A stretch of 64,000 nt of DNA from a virus. This document shows positions 9,697 through 18,296 of the stretch, piece after piece. Under the pieces are notes generated by a model, which did not search any database, was not told where the DNA came from, and was given only the letters and a program-made list of their open reading frames with translations. The stretch lies in IMG/VR virus record IMGVR_UViG_3300023174_000040, positions 62,001 through 126,000 of that record; one strand, given 5' to 3'. Made by a program: the position numbers and the translations under genes. Position 1 is the first letter of the stretch. Each line of letters starts with the position of its first letter.

Positions 9697-9759
9697 AGCA
9701 GAGGTGGGGAGCCTGCAACAAGGTGGTTGTGGAACAGGTTCAATTCCTGTTATCTGCTT
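9697..9759 (+). other. tRNA-like element lacking a D-arm
   Basis: AGCAGA (9697-9702) can pair with TCTGCT (9753-9758) as an acceptor stem. A canonical T-arm follows: ACAGG, loop TTCAATT, CCTGT (9734-9750). Between them is only one hairpin, CAAC-aaggtg-GTTG (9716-9729), with no recognisable D-arm and no U33-type anticodon loop. It ends one base before a strong terminator. It resembles the insert inside tRNA-Asn at 28918-28977. It may be a degenerate tRNA, a tRNA mimic or a processing signal. Confidence 0.4.
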
Positions 9760-9799
9760 AAGACCCGCCCTAAATTGATTAGGGCGGGTCTTATCTTTT
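9760..9799 (+). terminator. Rho-independent terminator
   Basis: A perfect stem, AGACCCGCCCTAA (9761-9773) with TTAGGGCGGGTCT (9779-9791), followed by TTATCTTTT. It ends the HTH gene and tRNA-like unit. Confidence 0.9.
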
Positions 9800-9815
9800 A
9801 ATAAATCGAGATTTT

Positions 9816-10265
9816 ATGCTTAGTGATAAAATAAAAGTATTTCAAAATTGTGCAGGAATTAATTTCGCAAAAGACGGGTATTTATCCCCGGCTCTTATCG
9901 CTGAATATACAGATTCTGAAATCAATGTATATTCAGCAGATTTTAATTCGCCTGATGATAAAGAAAAATTTGCCGACTTTATCAGATATCAGATAATTGA
10001 AAAACAACTTGTTGAGTATCTTTTTGTTGCTGAATCTTGGATGAGTCTTTATGAAAAAGATGGATCTTTTGTTAAAAAGATAGAAGCAATAACAATGACT
10101 CACTGCAGCAAGTTTCTTCCATATGAAACAGGCTATTATTCGGAAATAGAAAGATTTTCCGAAGATACTGCTATTCTTAAAGAATGGGTTGAATTTGGTA
10201 AAACATATGGTAGTGAAGGTAATTTTTCTAATTTATTTCTTAAATGTTCTCACGAATGGAATTGA
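9816..10265 (+). CDS. Hypothetical protein
   Basis: 149 residues, acidic and soluble-looking, with no recognised motif. It begins just after the terminator at 9760-9799 with AAATCGAGATTTT before the ATG, and its end is 17 bases before the WGR-ligase start at 10283, so the two are probably co-transcribed. Function unknown. Confidence 0.65.
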   Translation: MLSDKIKVFQNCAGINFAKDGYLSPALIAEYTDSEINVYSADFNSPDDKEKFADFIRYQIIEKQLVEYLFVAESWMSLYEKDGSFVKKIEAITMTHCSKFLPYETGYYSEIERFSEDTAILKEWVEFGKTYGSEGNFSNLFLKCSHEWN

Positions 10266-10282
10266 ATAATAAAGGAATCATA

Positions 10283-11368
10283 ATGTCTGTGATCGAATCT
10301 GCCAATCTGTATTATAAAGAAGGCGCCAGTGACAAAGTTTATCACGCTACCATTGAAGATATTAGCAATGGGTATGTTGTGAATTTTAGTTATGGACGTA
10401 GGGGAAGTGCCTTGAAAACAGGTAGTAAAACCCAAAGTCCAACTACTCTCGAAGATGCCAAGACTATTTTTAATAATCTTGTAAAAGAAAAAACGAGCAA
10501 GGGATATAGGTTTGTTGAAAATGCCAATCCCTCTGAAATTCCTGTTGTGAGTGATGATCTGCCTGATACTCCCAATGAGATACAGTGCGTTCTCTTAAAT
10601 CCAATTAGTCAAGATGAAGCTGAAAAGCTTATTAATGATGATAATTGGGCTCTCCAGCACAAACTTGATGGTGTCCGGTTTATGCTGGGCAAGGAAAAGG
10701 ATCAGTCTCCCCACGGAATTAATCGTAAAGGCAAAAGGATCAGCATTCCTACTGTGATTTGGAATGTTGTCACTAAGTTTGATGATAATTTCTTAGTTGA
10801 TGGTGAACTAATTGGTGAGACTTTGCACGTTTTTGACATTCTCGAATATCGTAGCGAATGTCTCAGGAAGAAAAGTTTGATTGAGAGGATGAAATATCTC
10901 AAGACTTTGTTTAAGTACATTGAATCTGAGAATATTATTCATACTCCTCTTTATCTTGAAAAGAAAGAAAAGCGTGAGGTTTATGACAGTTTGCTTAAAG
11001 AAAACAAAGAAGGAGTTGTCTTTAAGCATATTGATGCTCACTATAATATTGGTCGCCCTGCAAGTGGCGGAAACTATTTGAAGTACAAGTTCTATAGCAC
11101 TTGTAGTTGCGTGGTAACTGATATTAATAAAAAGCGTAGTGCCGCTATTGGTCTTTATAAGGGAAAGAAACTTGTGAAGGCTGGTAACGTAACCATTCCT
11201 GTTAATTTCGATGTGCCGAATGTGGGCGAAATCGTAGAGGTAAAATACCTCTACGCCAGAAAGCAATCTGGTTCTCTGTATCAACCTATTTATTTGGGTG
11301 TTAGGAATGACATCTCAAAAGAAGAGTGCCAGCAAACACAATTAAAGTTTAAAGCAGAAGAAGAATGA
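10283..11368 (+). CDS. WGR domain-ATP-dependent DNA ligase fusion
   Basis: 361 residues. Residues about 5-75 are a WGR domain (YYKEG..KVYHATIED, VVNFSYGRRGSALKTGSK), a nucleic-acid-binding module known from PARPs and some bacterial ligases. A covalent nucleotidyltransferase domain follows: adenylation lysine in HKLDGVRF (motif I KxDG), GELIGETLHVFDIL (motif III region), EGVVFKHI (motif IV) and YLKYKFY (motif V), then an OB-fold-like C-terminus. The expected activity is ATP-dependent sealing of DNA nicks. Start chosen at 10283 because AAAGGAATC lies just upstream; an in-frame ATG at 10244 overlaps the previous gene. A second ligase-like gene is at 21719. Confidence 0.85.
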   Translation: MSVIESANLYYKEGASDKVYHATIEDISNGYVVNFSYGRRGSALKTGSKTQSPTTLEDAKTIFNNLVKEKTSKGYRFVENANPSEIPVVSDDLPDTPNEIQCVLLNPISQDEAEKLINDDNWALQHKLDGVRFMLGKEKDQSPHGINRKGKRISIPTVIWNVVTKFDDNFLVDGELIGETLHVFDILEYRSECLRKKSLIERMKYLKTLFKYIESENIIHTPLYLEKKEKREVYDSLLKENKEGVVFKHIDAHYNIGRPASGGNYLKYKFYSTCSCVVTDINKKRSAAIGLYKGKKLVKAGNVTIPVNFDVPNVGEIVEVKYLYARKQSGSLYQPIYLGVRNDISKEECQQTQLKFKAEEE

Positions 11369-11539
11369 TCAGTCTTTCTTTTTGAGGCTTTCATTCTCTA
11401 TCTGCAGTTTTCTGATTTGGCTTTCAAGTTCGTTGATTCCTCTTATGATTCGGAGAATTTGATCCCTTTTCTCTTCTTCATATGTGTTTGTTGCGATTCT
11501 TTTTAGTTCGCTCATATCCTGTGGCAAAATAGCTGGCAT
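11369..11539 (-). CDS. Small coiled-coil protein on the minus strand
   Basis: 56 residues from the ATG at 11537-11539, preceded on the minus strand by AAAAAGGAATTAT, a good RBS. The C-terminal half (LRIIRGINELESQIRKLQIENESLKKKD) is a clear heptad coiled coil. It converges tail to tail with the WGR-ligase gene, its stop immediately adjoining that gene's stop. The frame extends upstream but lacks a better start. Function unknown; possibly a small oligomeric adaptor. Confidence 0.55.
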   Translation of the reverse strand: MPAILPQDMSELKRIATNTYEEEKRDQILRIIRGINELESQIRKLQIENESLKKKD

Positions 11540-11591
11540 ATAATTCCTTTTTGTTAAAAATCTTCCTAAAAATAAGATAGTAAAAACAAAA

Positions 11592-11610
11592 GTTTCTTTT
11601 TGGTACGTTG
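11592..11610 (+). promoter_or_regulatory. GGTACGGT motif (one-base variant)
   Basis: Reads AGTTTCTTTTTGGTACGTT, one base short of consensus. It lies 36 bases before the GTG start of the Gp88-like gene at 11646, in a divergent gap with the minus-strand coiled-coil gene. Confidence 0.55.
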
Positions 11611-11645
11611 AAGACTCGACCTCTCCACGGACGGAACTAATAATT

Positions 11646-12398
11646 GTGATATACAAAAACAAAAGCAAAGCAATCAAAGAAACTGGCATTAGTTACTTGG
11701 GCAGCGTCAATATGACTGCCAAGCATTCTAAGGCATTTAAATATAACGAACTTACATATTCTTTGTATTTATCTCCTGCAAACACATCTGGATTTGAAGT
11801 TTGTGCAGGAAGAACAAAAGAATGCACAATTGCTTGTTTGCACGAATCTGGACTTAATCGCATAGATCAGAAGCAGAATAATATCAATAAGTCTAGAATT
11901 GCAAAGACAAGGCTCTTTTTTCAAGAGCGTGATTATTTCATGAGTTGGATGATTGATGAAATTGAATCAACAAGAAGTAAGGCTAAGAAACTTGGATATA
12001 ATTTTAGTGTAAGATTAAATAACACAAGTGATTTATCTCCTGAAATCTTTACACTTGGAGATAAGAATATTCTCGAGATATTTGATGACTGCCAATTTTA
12101 TGAGTATAGCAAGATTTATCGAAGAATTGCCTTAACTAAGAAATATAAAAATTATGATCTAACTTTTTCATATAGTGGAAATAATATTGAAGAATGTCAA
12201 AAGGCAATCAATATCGATAATACTAGAGTGGCTGTGGTTTTTAAAGATAAGTTGCCTGAAAAGTTTATGGATCATGAGGTTATTAGTGGGGATGAATATG
12301 ATATGCGTTATCATGATCCAAAAAACGTAATAATTGGTTTGAAATTCAAAAAGGTTAGAAACGAAATCGATCTTAATAACAATTCTTTTGTTGTCTAA
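11646..12398 (+). CDS. Gp88-like phage protein
   Basis: 250 residues matching the pattern of the phage Gene product 88 family: YSLYLSPANTSGFEVCAGRTKECTIACL, then KSRIAKTRLFFQERDYFM and a conserved VRLNNTSDLSPE. The conserved Cys residues (VCAG..ECTIACL) suggest a metal site or radical-type fold, but no activity is established for the family. GTG at 11646 is the most upstream start after the motif at 11592; ATG at 11712 is an alternative that still keeps the conserved core. Confidence 0.7.
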   Translation: MIYKNKSKAIKETGISYLGSVNMTAKHSKAFKYNELTYSLYLSPANTSGFEVCAGRTKECTIACLHESGLNRIDQKQNNINKSRIAKTRLFFQERDYFMSWMIDEIESTRSKAKKLGYNFSVRLNNTSDLSPEIFTLGDKNILEIFDDCQFYEYSKIYRRIALTKKYKNYDLTFSYSGNNIEECQKAINIDNTRVAVVFKDKLPEKFMDHEVISGDEYDMRYHDPKNVIIGLKFKKVRNEIDLNNNSFVV

Positions 12399-12561
12399 AT
12401 ATAAGTGTCCGCCACACACAACAGAAAAATCTCAAGAATCCACAGAAGAAAATTTTTTTCTAGATAGCCCCTTGTCTTTTGTTTTTTGTTGTGTATCGTT
12501 GATCTGAAGAGCATATCTGTGTGGTATGCGAAAGAACTAGAGACAAATGGAGGATTTCACC

Positions 12562-12816
12562 ATGTCCAAGAAAACAGCCGGCGATAAGAGAACATACGTC
12601 ACCATTGAGAATTTCCTCAGAGCGTATGAGAATCCTGCTTTTGGCTCTATTGGTGAAGTGGCAGACCATCTTGGCCTCAAGCCTAGTGCCGTGAGCCAAA
12701 GAGCTAGTAAGTTACGCCAGAAAGGTGTTGACCTTCGTAAGTTCAGTGGCAGTGGTCGCCCAAATGTTGTTGAAAAAGCAAACGAAATTCTGAAGCTGAT
12801 TCGCAGCAAGAAGTAA
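12562..12816 (+). CDS. Small HTH DNA-binding protein (paralogue of 9411-9689)
   Basis: 84 residues. GGAGG at 12549-12553 sets the ATG at 12562 as the start. The core IGEVADHLGLKPSAVSQRASKLRQKGVDLRKF is a helix-turn-helix resembling the 9411 gene product. It is preceded by 160 bases without a gene, containing an inverted repeat (ACACAACA ... TGTTGTGT, 12414-12496) that could be an autoregulatory site. It is followed by a perfect terminator. Likely a phage transcription regulator. Confidence 0.7.
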   Translation: MSKKTAGDKRTYVTIENFLRAYENPAFGSIGEVADHLGLKPSAVSQRASKLRQKGVDLRKFSGSGRPNVVEKANEILKLIRSKK

Positions 12817-12838
12817 GTTTGTAAAATAACTGAAATCC

Positions 12839-12888
12839 AATCCCCCATTGGTCATCTTAATTGCGACCAATGGGGGATTATTTTTTTT
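12839..12888 (+). terminator. Rho-independent terminator
   Basis: AATCCCCCATTGGTC pairs perfectly with GACCAATGGGGGATT and is followed by eight Ts. It ends the HTH gene transcript. Confidence 0.92.
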
Positions 12889-12956
12889 AGCATTGACAGA
12901 TCACCATTATTTTTGGTAGGCTCAAAGGTTTATTTGTTGCTCAAAGTCCCTGCCGT

Positions 12957-12974
12957 GTTTCTTTTTGGTACGGT
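12957..12974 (+). promoter_or_regulatory. GGTACGGT motif, probable phage promoter
   Basis: Reads GTTTCTTTTTGGTACGGT, 28 bases before the start at 13003. The short leader holds TTGTC-ccctgtccc-GACAA followed by the RBS AGAGGAAA. Confidence 0.65.
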
Positions 12975-13002
12975 TGTCCCCTGTCCCGACAAAGAGGAAA
13001 AA

Positions 13003-13116
13003 ATGTCTACAACTACTGCCCCTGTAAAAACGCCAGTTAGAAGCCCCGATAAGACACCCAGCAGCGATCCTTTTAAGAGTCCGAAACCAACTGTGATGCC
13101 CGAACCAAAAAACTAA
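13003..13116 (+). CDS. Short Pro/Ser/Thr-rich peptide
   Basis: 37 residues from ATG 13003 with RBS AGAGGAAA. The sequence is built of TP/SP/KP steps (PVKTPVRSPDKTPSSDPFKSPKPTV), a low-complexity, disordered, basic peptide. It lies directly after a GGTACGGT motif and abuts the next gene (TAATATG). It resembles basic disordered tails such as nucleic-acid-binding or scaffolding peptides, but no family is recognised. Confidence 0.55.
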   Translation: MSTTTAPVKTPVRSPDKTPSSDPFKSPKPTVMPEPKN

Positions 13117-13117
13117 T

Positions 13118-14131
13118 ATGTATAATAATTCTTTGCATGTGAATCCTGGTATTAGAAATTTTTGGACTAATCTCAGGAAGAATGATTCTGAATTTCATGT
13201 ATTCAAGAAAAATAGGAATCTAGTATATTTCGGTCACGATCTCAGTAAGAGTAGTTACGAGTTTGTTCAAGATAGAATGAACAATCTTGGGATAAAGTTT
13301 GACCATAATAATTTGACGATGAGTTTCCTTAAAGCCCTTGAAGTTGAAAAGGGCAAAGAAGAAGTTCTTAGGGATCTTGCAATCAAGGCAGTTTGTGAAG
13401 CATTTGAAATTCCAGAAGATTTGCTTGATGCGAGTCTCAATGATGATGAAAATATTGAAGTAAATAATACCGAAGAAAACTTCCCTGAAAATGTAGATTA
13501 TGATTCTCTTGATCAAAATATCAAAGATCTGATCAATAAAAGGATCTTGATCAATTCAATTATCCAAGGTGCCAGCATTCATGCTTTTTATACAATGCAC
13601 CATCTTGTGAAAAATGAATTGGATGAAGTATCCCCTGAATTGATTAAATTGTATGATGAAATCAGTGTGGGTACAGTTTTTTCTTATTGGAAGATTGACT
13701 ATTCAGCTATAGTTGATAAGATGGATCCCTCCATGCTGGTTCAGGGTAGTTCTAAGGTGGAATACGAAGAAGATTCAGATGAACCTTCTGTTGTTGCGGC
13801 CGCTAGAACATTTGCAGTTCTTTGCCAAGAATTAGTGAAGGGTGCAATTGAATGTATTGCACTTCATGGCAGCAGAGATATTTCGGAAGAAGAACTCAAA
13901 ATTGTTTATAGTTTTGCTGATAAAAGAAGCGACGAACCAAGATATATCCAAATTGGTTCAGAAGTTTGGCGTAAAATTCTTTGCCTGATCAAGCAGTATA
14001 GAGAAAATGAAAAGATTTCTCTTCCTGAGTTCATCATGAAAATCTGTGTTCTTGAGCCAAATGATATTGAAAATTTCTTTGAGTTCTTTATGTCTGGTGA
14101 GAATGATAAAGCTATTGCCCTCCTAGATTGA
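13118..14131 (+). CDS. Hypothetical phage protein
   Basis: 337 residues, acidic, mostly helical by composition. No motif is recognised. Its ATG begins two bases after the stop of the peptide gene, so both share one transcript from the motif at 12957. The 3' end carries CCCTC...GAGGG followed by TTTCTTTTT, where a weak terminator-like hairpin merges with the next GGTACGGT motif. Confidence 0.7.
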   Translation: MYNNSLHVNPGIRNFWTNLRKNDSEFHVFKKNRNLVYFGHDLSKSSYEFVQDRMNNLGIKFDHNNLTMSFLKALEVEKGKEEVLRDLAIKAVCEAFEIPEDLLDASLNDDENIEVNNTEENFPENVDYDSLDQNIKDLINKRILINSIIQGASIHAFYTMHHLVKNELDEVSPELIKLYDEISVGTVFSYWKIDYSAIVDKMDPSMLVQGSSKVEYEEDSDEPSVVAAARTFAVLCQELVKGAIECIALHGSRDISEEELKIVYSFADKRSDEPRYIQIGSEVWRKILCLIKQYRENEKISLPEFIMKICVLEPNDIENFFEFFMSGENDKAIALLD

Positions 14132-14140
14132 TTTGAGGGA

Positions 14141-14159
14141 GGTTTCTTTTTGGTACGGT
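14141..14159 (+). promoter_or_regulatory. GGTACGGT motif upstream of rIIA
   Basis: Reads GGTTTCTTTTTGGTACGGT, 52 bases upstream of the rIIA start. The pyrimidine tract directly follows the 3' hairpin of the previous gene, so one site could both terminate and reinitiate transcription. Confidence 0.62.
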
Positions 14160-14210
14160 AGAGTGTTGTCAGCGACGGACAAATAAAATTTTTACAAGGA
14201 GATCCATAAT

Positions 14211-16397
14211 ATGAAGATCAACACGAACGGTTCTAATCTCAAGACTAATAACTTTAATGCCGAATCCATTGAATTTGGAATTGGCGATGTTAGCACTATC
14301 ATTGATATCCTCCGAAATAGGCTTTATGCAAATCCTATTAGGACCTTGACCCAGGAATATCTTTGCAATGCACGGGATAGCCACCGTGATTCAGGCAATA
14401 GTGATACTCCGGTTTCTGTTACGCTTCCCACCAAGTTGGATAGCGTTCTTAAGATCAGGGATTATGGTACTGGTCTTAGTCCGGAACGTGTCAAGGATGT
14501 TTTCGTCAATTATGGAAGCAGCACAAAACGTGCCGATAATGTCCAAACTGGTGGTTTCGGTATCGGAGCCAAAAGTGCGTGGGCATACACCGATAGTTTT
14601 ACCATTCTTAGTTACTACAATGGTAAGCTTCGTTCATATATTGCCCATACCGGCAAGAATAGCAATGGTACTCTTGAACTCATTAGTGAGGATGACACCA
14701 ATGAACCCAATGGTGTCGAAGTTCAGATTCCAATTCGTGAGTCCGATATTGAACAGTTTGTCTATGCTGTTTATCGATGCACTTTCTTTTGGGATGTAAA
14801 GCCGGAATTGAAGGGAATCACCAAACTGGAGATTCCTGCTTCTTGGCTAGATTCTAGCAAGAATATTTCATTCAAGAACGGCAATTGGTTTATCCTTCAT
14901 AAGGATGATTTCATCAAGCGTCTTTTTGATTCTTATCACGCTGACATCTTTGTCCTTATTGATAAGATCCCATATAGCATCAATAAATTTGCATCTCATG
15001 AACTTTCTGCCAATGTAAATGCTCTCAGGAATTCTTCATATGCAACTCATATGAGTTTTGTTGAAGTTGATAACGGAATTCTTGAAATCAGTGCTACTCG
15101 TGAAAGTGTTAGCGACAAGGATGATAGCAAGAAGAAGGTAAATGATATTTGCGGTGAGGCCATCAAGAGTCTTGTATCTTGTGTTGATGATGAACTTGGC
15201 AAGGATTTTGCCACTATTGAAGAATATATCAAGTTCTACTTTAGTGTGAAGTGTATCTTTAACTTTGCATCACTTCCAACAAAGATTGAGTTTACCTTCA
15301 AGAAGGGTGGTTTTGATTATAAGTATAATAGCGGTCGTCTTGTTTCTACGAGTTTTGATGGTTGCCGTATCAATAAGTATCACCTCAAGCAACAGAAAAC
15401 TCGAAGCGTATTGAAGATTGAGGAAAACCATCCTATTGAGATTGATCAAGCCTTGAAGTCTTGTTTTATTCTTGATGATGGTCGAAACCCAAGATATACT
15501 ATCAAAGAAAAGATCAAGAAGTATTTTGCGGATAACCAGAGTGTTACTGCGGTATATTGCATCGAAGGTTATAACACCGATCAGCAAAAGCGTTTCACAG
15601 AACATCTTGGTGCTAAATATATGCTTGATCTTCCCCACAACAGGGTGAGTTACAAGCAAAAGAGAGAGGCTGGCAAGATTAGTTATCGGGAGATTATGCT
15701 TAGTAGTGCCTACAGCAGCAAGAAATTGGCTTCTGGCACTAAGAAGGATGTTACTCTCGATGAAATCGAAAGTTCATCTAATGAATTCGTTGTCGTTCCT
15801 TTCTCGGGCGACGAAATGTATCACGATGAAACTTTTGAAGATAATGTCAAGTTTATCATCAATCACGGCAAATATACCGTGATCAAGTGTTCTAAGAAGG
15901 ATTACGCCTTGATCGTTGGTTCTGCAGACAATGTTCATACTTACGAAGATGTAATTGAGAGTTTTCCTGATTATATCGAAGTGGATGATAAGGTTATTGA
16001 GAACTTTGTTTATCGTCAAGCAAGCAACACTCTTGATTTTATGAGGAAGTTCATTGATAGGGTCGAATGTCCCAAACTCAGGGAATACTTTGAAATCAAG
16101 GGTGGAATCAAGGAAACGGGTAGGGGCGGAATTCCGCCTGCTGCTCGTGCGGATATCCCCGACCGTATCATCAGCCTCTACCCACAGTATGCCACAATTA
16201 ATGGCAATCTTGATAAGATGAATAAATTGGAGAATGAAATCAACTCAAAGTATCCGCTTCTGAGGTGCATCTCGACCGGCATGAATTATGGTTATGGATA
16301 TTATGGTCACGGTCATGATCGTGATGAGGTTGGCCGTAAGAATAAGGAAATGAATGATCTTGTATTCTATATCAATAATAAGTCCAAGGTGAACTAA
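14211..16397 (+). CDS. rIIA: RIIA-like GHKL ATPase
   Basis: 728 residues, close to the 725 of T4 RIIA. The N-terminus has the Bergerat (GHKL) ATP-binding signature: LTQEYLCNARDSH (N-box), IRDYGTGLS (DxGxG), and GGFGIGAKSAWAYTDSFTILSYY, which closely follows the T4 RIIA pattern [23 protein letters not shown]. RIIA proteins with RIIB protect infected cells against prophage-encoded exclusion and act at the membrane or on DNA; the biochemistry is unsettled. AAGGAG lies 8 bases before the ATG. The C-terminal 60 residues are duplicated in the next gene. Confidence 0.85.
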   Translation: MKINTNGSNLKTNNFNAESIEFGIGDVSTIIDILRNRLYANPIRTLTQEYLCNARDSHRDSGNSDTPVSVTLPTKLDSVLKIRDYGTGLSPERVKDVFVNYGSSTKRADNVQTGGFGIGAKSAWAYTDSFTILSYYNGKLRSYIAHTGKNSNGTLELISEDDTNEPNGVEVQIPIRESDIEQFVYAVYRCTFFWDVKPELKGITKLEIPASWLDSSKNISFKNGNWFILHKDDFIKRLFDSYHADIFVLIDKIPYSINKFASHELSANVNALRNSSYATHMSFVEVDNGILEISATRESVSDKDDSKKKVNDICGEAIKSLVSCVDDELGKDFATIEEYIKFYFSVKCIFNFASLPTKIEFTFKKGGFDYKYNSGRLVSTSFDGCRINKYHLKQQKTRSVLKIEENHPIEIDQALKSCFILDDGRNPRYTIKEKIKKYFADNQSVTAVYCIEGYNTDQQKRFTEHLGAKYMLDLPHNRVSYKQKREAGKISYREIMLSSAYSSKKLASGTKKDVTLDEIESSSNEFVVVPFSGDEMYHDETFEDNVKFIINHGKYTVIKCSKKDYALIVGSADNVHTYEDVIESFPDYIEVDDKVIENFVYRQASNTLDFMRKFIDRVECPKLREYFEIKGGIKETGRGGIPPAARADIPDRIISLYPQYATINGNLDKMNKLENEINSKYPLLRCISTGMNYGYGYYGHGHDRDEVGRKNKEMNDLVFYINNKSKVN

Positions 16398-16408
16398 GGA
16401 GATAAGCC

Positions 16409-16750
16409 GTGATCAAAGAAATATGGACAATCATTTGTGGTGGAAGAAGCTTTGATAAGAACGATGAATTTTTTCAAACTAAACATACTTTTAGACTTGA
16501 AAAATATAAAGATAAAATCGAATGTGATATATTTAAGAACTACTACAAGGTCAAAGAAAATTTAATGTCCTTGATGAAGGAATTGAATGTCTTGGAGGAT
16601 AGGATCAACGACAAATATCCGCTGATGCTGTGTGCGGGCATAAGCCCGAAAGGTTCCTTCCGGTACGGTATGACACCAGAGCAGGTGGACGAGGAAAACG
16701 AAAAGATTCTGAAAGAATTGATCTTTTATATTAACTCTAAGAAATCATGA
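16409..16750 (+). CDS. Small protein duplicating the RIIA C-terminus
   Basis: 113 residues from GTG 16409, preceded by AAGGAG. Residues 50-113 (LNVLEDRINDKYPLMLC ... ILKELIFYINSKK) match the end of RIIA (MNKLENEINSKYPLLRC ... MNDLVFYINNKSK), indicating a partial gene duplication lying between rIIA and rIIB. A copy of the GGTACGGT motif is embedded in its 3' part. It may modulate RIIA assembly; this is inference. Confidence 0.7.
   Translation: MIKEIWTIICGGRSFDKNDEFFQTKHTFRLEKYKDKIECDIFKNYYKVKENLMSLMKELNVLEDRINDKYPLMLCAGISPKGSFRYGMTPEQVDEENEKILKELIFYINSKKS
16652..16669 (+). promoter_or_regulatory. Internal GGTACGGT motif before rIIB
   Basis: Reads GGTTCCTTCCGGTACGGT inside the coding sequence of the small gene (encoding SFRYG), 78 bases before the rIIB start. 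A hairpin CGGGCataaGCCCG immediately precedes it. Confidence 0.5.
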
Positions 16751-18072
16751 AATACTATCTTCTTTCTAATTCAATTGTTATAAATACTTCGGGTCAAACT
16801 TATACCATTAGCAATAATGACTATAGGTATGATAAGATTAAGACATACCTGAATGAAGGTAAGTTTGAATTGGTTGCGGATGCTATTAATCCTACCAAGA
16901 ATCTCAATAAAGATGGTTTCACGGTTATTGATGGACTTGTCCATTATGGCAAGGATCCTATCCCGAGCATATTGGGTAATCAGTTTCTTCTCTTCAAAGA
17001 AACAAGTTGGGTATTCAAAAGTCTTTTCAACTTCTGGTATAATCTGAAGAATAGGGTCGATGATCATGCTGCCTCTGAAATGATCCAGGCTCTTATTGAG
17101 AACAGTGCCTATCCTGTTACCGAGGATGGGTTCTATCTGATTTATTCAAACAACAATTCAGATCAGACAAATAGTGTTTTGAATAAAAAGAATCAATCTG
17201 ATTCTCATATTCATTTTTATAATATTGCTAATTGTCCCGAGAAATATTTCACAGCATTTAGCAATCGTAAAAATCTTGATGAGGTTCTTGAGAGTGTTTT
17301 CGGATTTAGTGCTAAGAAACTCAAGAAACTTGCACTGCAGAATATTTTCAAGCCTGATAATAATTTCTTGGACTATAGGTTTTTCTTTTTTGGAGAAGCC
17401 TTCAAGGATGCTCTTCATGCAGACAATCTTTATGAAGTTATTGAAAAGAATATCTTTAACGTTGACTTCGGAGATATTGCCGGCTATGGCGGTTTGAATA
17501 GTTTTATTAAAGATTACACAAGAGAAAAAGATGGATCTTACAATCAAAAGAAAATCCTTAATTTTCTCAAGAGTTCAACCCGTCAGGCCGCATTCATTGA
17601 AATCGGGGATCAATACCCAAGGTTGAAGGAAACCATTAACCTGGACGTTCAACAGGTTGGTCTTGTAAACAACGCAGATGAAATCCTTAACTATCTTAAC
17701 AAGGAAACTGCCAAGTTGCAGGATCCCGAATTCGATCTTAAAATCAAGGAAAATTTTCCTGACTTTTGGAGTCTCAATGAACATGAAGTTGACGATATGA
17801 GATTGTTGATGCCCAATACAAATTACGATCTCAAAGAGTGGACTAATATTATGCAGAACTGCATCCACGGTTATGCCGATAATGTTTTGAAGGCTAAGAC
17901 AGTTGTATTTGCAATCATGGACAAGAATACTAATGAAATGATTTATAATGTTGAAGTTGCAAGAAAGAACATTGTTCAGTTCAAGGCTCGTGGAAATAAT
18001 GAACCCAAAAAGGCAGATATGAAAAAGATTTGCAGCCTGTTGGCAGATCGTGGTTTGCTTTTCAAAGAGTGA
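16747..18072 (+). CDS. rIIB: RIIB-like protein with PcfJ-like C-terminal domain
   Basis: 441 residues versus about 310 in T4 RIIB. Residues about 60-140 carry the RIIB core: G(F)TVIDGLVHYGKDPIPS, then LFNFWYNLKNRVDDHAA and YPVTEDGFYLIY. The C-terminal 100 residues (NIMQNCIHGYADNVLKAKTVVFAI ... VQFKARGNNEPKKADM) resemble the PcfJ-like domain found in plasmid and phage proteins, so this is a fusion. The ATG overlaps the preceding stop (ATGA). With RIIA it probably protects the phage replication complex from host exclusion systems. Confidence 0.75.
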   Translation: MKYYLLSNSIVINTSGQTYTISNNDYRYDKIKTYLNEGKFELVADAINPTKNLNKDGFTVIDGLVHYGKDPIPSILGNQFLLFKETSWVFKSLFNFWYNLKNRVDDHAASEMIQALIENSAYPVTEDGFYLIYSNNNSDQTNSVLNKKNQSDSHIHFYNIANCPEKYFTAFSNRKNLDEVLESVFGFSAKKLKKLALQNIFKPDNNFLDYRFFFFGEAFKDALHADNLYEVIEKNIFNVDFGDIAGYGGLNSFIKDYTREKDGSYNQKKILNFLKSSTRQAAFIEIGDQYPRLKETINLDVQQVGLVNNADEILNYLNKETAKLQDPEFDLKIKENFPDFWSLNEHEVDDMRLLMPNTNYDLKEWTNIMQNCIHGYADNVLKAKTVVFAIMDKNTNEMIYNVEVARKNIVQFKARGNNEPKKADMKKICSLLADRGLLFKE

Positions 18073-18296
18073 TGGATAAACGAGCGTCAGCGATGAAAAC
18101 AACCGAATTAGAATTAACAAAAACTGAACTTCGTTATTTAGCCGACTTGGTTATCAACAACATACAAGATGGTAATTATTGGGGCAATAAAGATCAATTT
18201 ACCAAAAATCAAAACAAAGTTTTTTCCAAATTGTGTGAAATTGGTATTGAGTTTGGTTTTGATATAGACTCATGGGTGACTAGGGAGCATTATTAA
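18072..18296 (+). CDS. Small hypothetical protein
   Basis: 74 residues. The ATG at 18072 overlaps the rIIB stop (TGATG); an ATG at 18093 is an alternative. The helical segment LTKTELRYLADLVINNIQDG may be a dimerisation or DNA-binding helix, and the protein ends in WVTREHY. Last gene of the rII operon; function unknown. Confidence 0.6.
   Translation: MDKRASAMKTTELELTKTELRYLADLVINNIQDGNYWGNKDQFTKNQNKVFSKLCEIGIEFGFDIDSWVTREHY

Noticed and set aside
12913-13002. Extended upstream start of the Pro-rich peptide gene
   Set aside because: It would translate through the GGTACGGT motif; the ATG at 13003 has a good RBS.
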